Assembly: GCA_014925825.1 (NCBI GenBank)
Contig: JACGCK010000394.1
Span: forward strand, 1 to 29,082
Direction of reading: 5' to 3'
DNA: 29,082 bases
Source: Pholiota molesta
Lineage: Eukaryota; Basidiomycota; Agaricomycetes; Agaricales; Strophariaceae
The notes under the pieces are model-generated. The model saw only the letters and a list, made by a program, of their open reading frames with translations, was not told where the DNA came from and searched no databases. Both the position numbers and the translations under genes were made by a program. Below are positions 23,902 to 29,082 of this stretch, one piece after another. The stretch's first letter is position 1; every line of letters begins with the position of its first letter.

Positions 23902-24249
23902 GACGGACGGCGCTTGTCGGGCGTGTAGGTGGTGGGTGGTGACGAGGAAGTAAAAGACAAAAAATAACTGGCTAATTTGTCAGCATCCTGGTAGGAACAC
24001 GGGCGTGAGAAGGAGAAAAGACCGCATCTCCGACGACGGGTGTGCTTAAATTTTTGTGCAGAGCATCTGTCGACGTAGCTTCCTAGAGGCCCCGGTTTCC
24101 CTCTCTTTTTCTTATTTATTCCACAGCGCATGCGCTGAGCTGCAGTGCTCTTTAGTTTCCTATTTCACTTCCAACTCTGGTTGCCGGTGGATCATCAAAT
24201 TTTCGGCAGAATCCATACGGCTCTCCGGACCCGTGTTTAAGGAGCGTGC
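23902..24249. promoter_or_regulatory. Divergent promoter region, Mge1 / C1-THF synthase
   Basis: 348 bp between opposite start codons; both flanking products can act in mitochondria. No specific site recognised, no gene seen. Confidence 0.45.
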
Positions 24250-24303
24250 ATGTTCGCTGCTGCACCATTCCGTCGCGTCTTATCTCTCCACCATCTGCGC
24301 ACG
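24250..24303 (+). other. Possible mitochondrial presequence between two in-frame ATGs
   Basis: [18 protein letters not shown] precedes the second ATG at 24304. It has three Arg, two His, no acidic residue and alternating hydrophobics, as expected of a targeting helix. Initiation at 24304 would give a cytosolic form. Start use is inference. Confidence 0.55.
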
Positions 24304-27300
24304 ATGGCCTCTGAAGCATCCCAAGCTAAGCTCATCGACGGGACTGCTCTGGCCGCGTTCGTGCTTTCTCTGATCATATTACTCCGATATTATTCTCACC
24401 TCGCCTATTTATCAGATCTATCCGCGAGGATGTTGCGCAGAGAATTAAATCTAAGCAATCTGTCTTTCCTCGTTTCCAACCCAACTCGCCATTGTACAAG
24501 TCGGCGAGCGCCCCGATTCTTCCACCTACGTGCGCATGAAGGCCAAAGCTGCTGAACAAGTCGGAGTCAAGTTCCGCCATGTCGCCGTACCTGTTGAATC
24601 GTCGGCAGAACAAATCGTCAAGATCGTCGAGGATTTGAACGCCGACGATAGCGTCAGTGGAATTCTCGTTCAGCTGCCCCTCGGAGACCACATCACTTCT
24701 GCAGGCGAACGCCTAGTCACTGAAGCTGTTAGCCCTCACAAGGATGTCGACGGGTGAGACCAAGAGTAGTACATATGAGGGCCATTATTGATCTCGTGCT
24801 CTTCCAGATTCCATGCTTATAATATCGGACATTTATCTTCACGCGCATCTGATCCCCTTTTTGCTCCTTGTACCCCTGCCGCGGTCATACGCCTCTTGAA
24901 ATCGACCAACGTACCCATCTCAGGGGCTTCTGCTGTCGTCCTTGGTCGCAGCGACATCGTTGGTAGCCCCGTCGCCTCCTTGCTTAGGAATGCAGATGCC
25001 ACAGTTACCCAGTGCCACAGCCGAACCAAGAACATCCCCGATATCGTGTGTAGATAAACTATTCTTGATTTCGCGTGTCTAATATGTGGCATCAACAGCT
25101 CAAACACGCGGACATCGTTGTAGCTGCAATCGGAAAACCGGAATTCATCCAGGGGTCATGGCTCAAACCAGGCGCTGTCGTTATCGATGTAGGAATCAAC
25201 TACGTTCCTGGTATGTCCAAATTTTATAATTCTCGCTCATTGCTTATAGTTACTTGTAGATGCTTCCAAGAAGTCTGGACAACGCCTTGTCGGCGACGTC
25301 GACTTCTCCAGCGCTGTTAACGTCGCATCGTATATCACCCCTGTCCCCGGAGTGTTGGTCCCATGACCGTCGCCATGCTCATGGAAAACACCTTGCAAGC
25401 CGCAACTCGTCAATGGGATGAATCCAGGAACACCAAGATCAAACCATTGCCCTTGACTCTCCTCGAGAAGGTTCCCAGCGATATCGAAATTTCACTTGCA
25501 CAAACCCCTAAGCCAATTGCGGATCTTGCTCATGAGATCGGTATTCAATCCAACGAGCTTGAGAACTACGGTAAATACAAGGCGAAAGTAGATCTCAGCA
25601 TTCTTGATCGTTTGGCGCATCGCAAAGATGGTAAATACATCGTCGTGTCCGGGTGAGTCCACAAGTCTGCCTACTACTTCAGTTGTTTTGTGCTGAATGT
25701 CTCGAAGCATTACTCCTACGCCTCTGGGTGAAGGAAAGTCTACCACGACTATTGGATTGGCGCAAGCCCTCGGAGCGGAGCTTGGTCGTCCATCTTTTGC
25801 CTGTGTGCGTCAACCCAGTCAAGGACCAACTTTTGGAATCAAGGGAGGAGCTGCTGGAGGAGGATACAGTCAAGTTATTCCTATGGATGAGGTGTGTATA
25901 ACATGATTTCGGGGTCACATGCACTCATTCTTTCATCTTAGTTCAATCTTCATCTTACGGGTGATATCCATGCTGTCACCGCCGCTAACAACTTGCTTGG
26001 TATGTTCACTATTTGCTCCTTATTGATTTACATCTAAATATGGTAATCCAGCGGCCGCTTTGGATGCACGTATCTATCACGAGGCTACTCAAAGCGATAA
26101 GGTTGGCACACAGTTAAACGAGAACGAATTAGTATCAATCTTCTTTGTTAGGCTCTTTATAGTCGATTGGTACCCTCGAAGAAAGGAAAGCGTGAATTTG
26201 CACCTTTGATGCTGAAGCGCCTTAAGAAGCTTGGTATCGACAAGACGGACCCCAACTCCCTGACCCCAGAAGAAATCACCCGTTTCGCTCGTCTGGATGT
26301 CGACGTCGACACCATCACTTGGAATCGTGTGCTGGACACCAATGACCGCTACCTGCGCAAGATCACTATCGGCCAGAACCCAACTGAAGGAGGTCATACA
26401 CGCGTGACTGGCTTTGATATTGCTGTTGCCAGTGAATGTATGGCTATTCTTGCTTTGACCACTGGGCTCCAAGACATGACTGAACGCTTGGGTGCGATGG
26501 TCGTTGCCACCAGCAAACAAGGAGAGCCCATCACTGCTGATGACATTGGTGTTTCTGGAGCTCTTGCTGTTCTGCTCAAGGATGCTATTAAGCCCAACCT
26601 GATGCAAACATTGGAGGTAATGAATTTGAACTTGTAAACTACAACCATACTGAATACACCTGCAGGGAACTCCCGTCTTCGTCCACGCCGGCCCCTTCGC
26701 CAACATCGCACATGGAAACTCATCTATCATCGCCGACAAGGTGGCGCTCAAACTTGCTGGTACCGAACAGGGAGATTCTGCGGATCGCGTTGGCTATGTC
26801 TTGACCGAAGGTGGTTTCGGAGCGGATATGGGAATGGAGAAGTTCTGCAACATCAAGTGCCGCGTTAGTGGACTATCGCCTGATGCTACGGTCATCGTCG
26901 CCACTACCCGCGCCTTGAAAATGCATGGTGGAGGTCCTGAAGTCACCCCCGGAAAGCCTCTGCATGATACCTATACCACGGAAGATCTCGTCACCTTGAA
27001 GGAAGGCTGCAAGAACTTGAAGAAGCACATTGAGAACTCCCGCAAGTTTGGCGTCAAAGTCATCGTCGCTATCAACCAATTTGCGTTAGTGCACATACCT
27101 CCAGGCTATAGTCAGCTACTAAATCTTACAAACACAGATCTGATACCGAAGCTGAGCTAGCCCTTGTTCGGGATGAAGCGCTCTCTGCTGGCGCTGATGG
27201 TGCCGTTGTGAGCAACCACTGGGCCAAGGGAGGCGCTGGAGCTCGCGACTTGGCCGAGGCCGTCATTGCCATCTGCGAAGGCGAAGCTAACTTCAAGTTC

Positions 27301-27820
27301 CTCTACGATGTCAGCCTCCCTATTGCGGAGAAGATTGATATCATCGGCAAGGAAATCTACGGCGCCGATGGCATTGAGCTGAGTGATTTGGCTCGTCAGC
27401 AAATTGAGACCTACACTCGTCAAGGCTACAACAACCTGCCCAGTAAGCGTCTACTCTTAGAATGAATCAGATGTCGGGTGTTCTGAACACATTCTAGTTT
27501 GCATGGCGAAGACACAATACTCGTTCTCGCATGATCCCAAACTCAAGAACGTTCCATCAGGTAGGTCTGCTTCTTGGAGTCTGACGGTAGTTGTCTAAAT
27601 TTCTCCTAGGGTTTACCCTGCCCATTCGCGCTGTGAGGCTCTCCGCGGTGCTGGATTCCTCTATCCCATCCTGGGCGAGATGCAAACTATGCCAGGTCTC
27701 GGTACACGCCCAGGTATGCTGTGTTTGTGCATCATTATTATGATCTGAAGCTAATATTATCCAGGTTTCTGGGAGGTTGGCCTTGACAAGGAGACTGGCA
27801 GAGTTGTTGGTCTGTTCTAA
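24250..27820 (+). CDS. ADE3/MIS1-like: Trifunctional C1-tetrahydrofolate synthase
   Basis: Interconverts one-carbon folates: methylene-THF dehydrogenase, methenyl-THF cyclohydrolase and formyl-THF synthetase in one chain. Fourteen exons: 24250-24356, 24416-24753, 24808-25045, 25099-25210, 25260-25652, 25708-25891, 25942-25999, 26052-26101, 26152-26616, 26666-27084, 27138-27442, 27498-27560, 27610-27713, 27765-27820. Dehydrogenase/cyclohydrolase part: [66 protein letters not shown]. Synthetase: P-loop [97 protein letters not shown], and end [18 protein letters not shown] second in-frame ATG at 24304 begins [17 protein letters not shown]. Missing bases near 24481, 25351 (in PVPGGVGPMTV) and 27647 break the frame. 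Length is that of the usual trifunctional enzyme. Confidence 0.94.
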
Positions 27821-28050
27821 ACGATATCAAGCCTGTTAGATTTCAACAATCTGTTCTTTATGGAACTTGGAAGATCTTCAACATTGAAATCCAGCACGCC
27901 AAGAAGAGCCTAGTAACTTCCACGTTCTAGGCTAGTGGGAGGTTGGCCCAAAGGAGACAGGCGTTATTGGTCTGTTCTCAGGGAACGAAGAGATTTCAAC
28001 AATCTATAGTTGTTTATGGGATTTGACGGTCTTCAGTGACAAAATCCAGC
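27770..28050 (+). repeat. Diverged tandem duplication of the last exon and 3' UTR of C1-THF synthase
   Basis: Copy 1 (27770-27895) and copy 2 (27936-28050) share TGGGAGGTTGGCC, GGAGAC-like sequence, TTGGTCTGTTCT, GATTTCAACAATCT, TTTATGG and AAATCCAGC in the same order. Copy 1 translates [16 protein letters not shown] plus stop; copy 2 still reads WEVGPKETGVIGLF, one residue short and without the stop. About 40 bp separates the copies. Copy 2 has no acceptor in the right phase, so it looks like a relic rather than an alternative exon. Confidence 0.8.
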
Positions 28051-28140
28051 TATATTTATATTTGTGTACCAGAACAATTTTTCCTATAGGATGGAGACTA
28101 TCATGCACCTGGAATGACGCGACCGTTAGGCAGACGAGGC
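27821..28140. other. Convergent intergenic region with decayed exon copy
   Basis: 320 bp between the stop codons of C1-THF synthase (+) and the PNGase A-like gene (-). It contains the 3' UTR of the former and, at 27936-28050, a diverged duplicate of its last exon and 3' UTR. Confidence 0.6.
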
Positions 28141-29082
28141 TTAACCAGTGGCCCAGTGACTTTTGCGAAGGGGAAATGGTGGCGAAGTAGGTGCCAGAGT
28201 ACCCGATTGCTGATCGAATGTGATGTTGTTTAGAGCAGCATTGACGGTTCTGAAGAAGGTATTGCCAGCTGCATCGACATAGCTAAACACATTGTTATTA
28301 GTGCCATTTCCAGTATTCCTTGTGAAGAGATAAAAAAGAAACCAGCTAACGACACAGTTAGCGATGTTCAGAATTGTGAAGTGGATGATAGTGCTCACTA
28401 GCCGTTTGACGCTCTGCAATCTGTGATCGAGGGATTATGGGCAATGGCAAAAGGTCACGATTATAGGAATGGTCAAAGGTGCTCGTGACTGTAGATTGAG
28501 TCCATGTTAGTATCAGTTGTAGGACATTTTGGCATAACCTGCAGGAAAATGCCACATACAGCTATCTCCACTAGAGTCTAAATTGGTTATGTTGATCCCT
28601 AATGGTAGGAAAATTGATCAACAACTACCGATACGCCGTGGGTCGACAATACTGATCCAGAGGAGGTTTGGAGAACGTTCTAAATCTCGGCGATGAGTAC
28701 CAGCAATGATGGTTGAAACAACAGAAGATATACCTGGATTTGTGTGTTATTCAAATATTTTGTACGTTTTTGTATTGCAGATCTTGCGTGAATACGACAT
28801 GATTGACTTCGCCACTTCCGCTAATAACGGTCGATTCGATGTGAAGTTTACGCGTGGCAGCAACAGTAATGTTAACACACCATTGCCCACAGAACCAGTC
28901 GTTGTGGTTTCGGAGAAAGGGTCCGCTGAATATAGCGTCATCTTCCGGTGGTGCGTTGAAGATTTGTCGAGGAATACTTGAAGGGCTGCTGAAAGGAACC
29001 AGTTCCAAGATGTTGGTCATTTCGGCAGAAGTGACATCGAGAGAAAAGTTGTGCGCTTGCCGTCCGTGAGGAGTGGGCGAAA
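28141..29082 (-). CDS. PNGase A-like peptide-N-glycosidase (C-terminal part; 5' end beyond window)
   Basis: Peptide-N4-(N-acetyl-beta-glucosaminyl)asparagine amidase A family, secreted enzymes that remove whole N-glycans from glycopeptides. Read on the minus strand from the right edge: LLTDG, AHNFSLDVTSAE, NWFLSAALQVFLDKSS, MTLYSADPFSETTTTGSVGN, VNITVAATRKLHIESTVISG, SGEVNHVVFTQDLQYKN, TSSGSVLSTHGVSVVVDQFS, STFDHSYNRDLLPLP, AERQTAS, and the C-terminal hallmark NTGNGTNNNVFSYVDAAGNT followed by FFRTVNAALNNITF; stop at 28141-28143. Introns with GT-AG ends lie near 28734-28681, 28560-28492 and 28399-28348. About five single-base shifts are needed (near 28605, 28758, 28878, 29005 and 29057). The signal peptide and N-terminal half are outside. 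Call is from remembered family motifs, several agreeing in order. Confidence 0.83.

Noticed and set aside
23898..24131. Minus-strand 77-aa ORF upstream of Mge1
   Set aside because: Basic and low in family content; lies in the divergent promoter and overlaps the Mge1 start.
27936..28050. Alternative last exon of C1-THF synthase
   Set aside because: Neither upstream AG gives the phase needed to read WEVGPKETG; the copy looks decayed.
28706..28981. Plus-strand ORF of 91 aa at the right end
   Set aside because: The opposite strand carries clear PNGase A motifs over the same bases.

Overview
The window looks like nuclear DNA of a filamentous basidiomycete, probably an Agaricomycete. Genes are tightly packed on both strands. 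They are cut by many GT-AG introns of about 45-70 nt, often into very small exons, and the proteins read as fungal families (Pik1, Ost3/6, GT15 mannosyltransferases, Nur1/Mug154, fungal PNGase A, Syg1). This placement rests on gene structure and recognised protein motifs only; no search was run. All exon maps were worked out by hand from splice signals and reading frame.

Layout, left to right: 1-793 (-) Ost3/Ost6-like oligosaccharyltransferase subunit, cut by the left edge; 931-4716 (+) phosphatidylinositol 4-kinase Pik1; 4911-6731 (-) and 7296-9189 (-) two tandem GT15 (Kre2/Mnt1) mannosyltransferases; 9552-10831 (+) Tom40; 11179-12235 (+) a single-domain ABC ATPase of YbbL/FetA/STAR1 type; 12515-12600 (+) an intron-containing tRNA, read as Ile(UAU); 12920-14240 (-) Nur1/Mug154-like membrane protein; 14465-15390 (+) Naa10/Ard1 N-terminal acetyltransferase; 15504-19205 (-) a 22-exon SPX-EXS phosphate exporter (Syg1/XPR1); about 19686-21036 (+) an unrecognised coiled-coil protein; 21429-22932 (+) mitochondrial Phe-tRNA synthetase; 23108-23901 (-) mitochondrial GrpE (Mge1); 24250-27820 (+) trifunctional C1-tetrahydrofolate synthase; 28141-29082 (-) PNGase A-like amidase, cut by the right edge.

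The most striking large-scale property is reading-frame quality. The seven protein genes between 4911 and 19205 all splice into uninterrupted frames (1149, 1209, 1062, 753, 1080, 558 and 2466 nt, each a multiple of three). Every protein gene on either side (1-4716 and 19686-29082) needs several single-base corrections, nearly all missing bases, many in short homopolymers, inside strongly conserved motifs of essential genes. This is more likely uneven consensus quality than gene death, but it decides how the flanks should be read.

Functionally, four genes concern N-glycans (Ost3/6 transfer, two Golgi mannosyltransferases, PNGase A removal) and four concern mitochondria (Tom40, Mge1, mitochondrial PheRS, and C1-THF synthase with a possible targeting extension). 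Biological oddities include a conserved 6-nt exon in both mannosyltransferases, a GC-AG intron in the phosphate exporter, three CACGTG boxes upstream of that exporter, two in-frame starts in C1-THF synthase, and a decayed tandem copy of its last exon plus 3' UTR.
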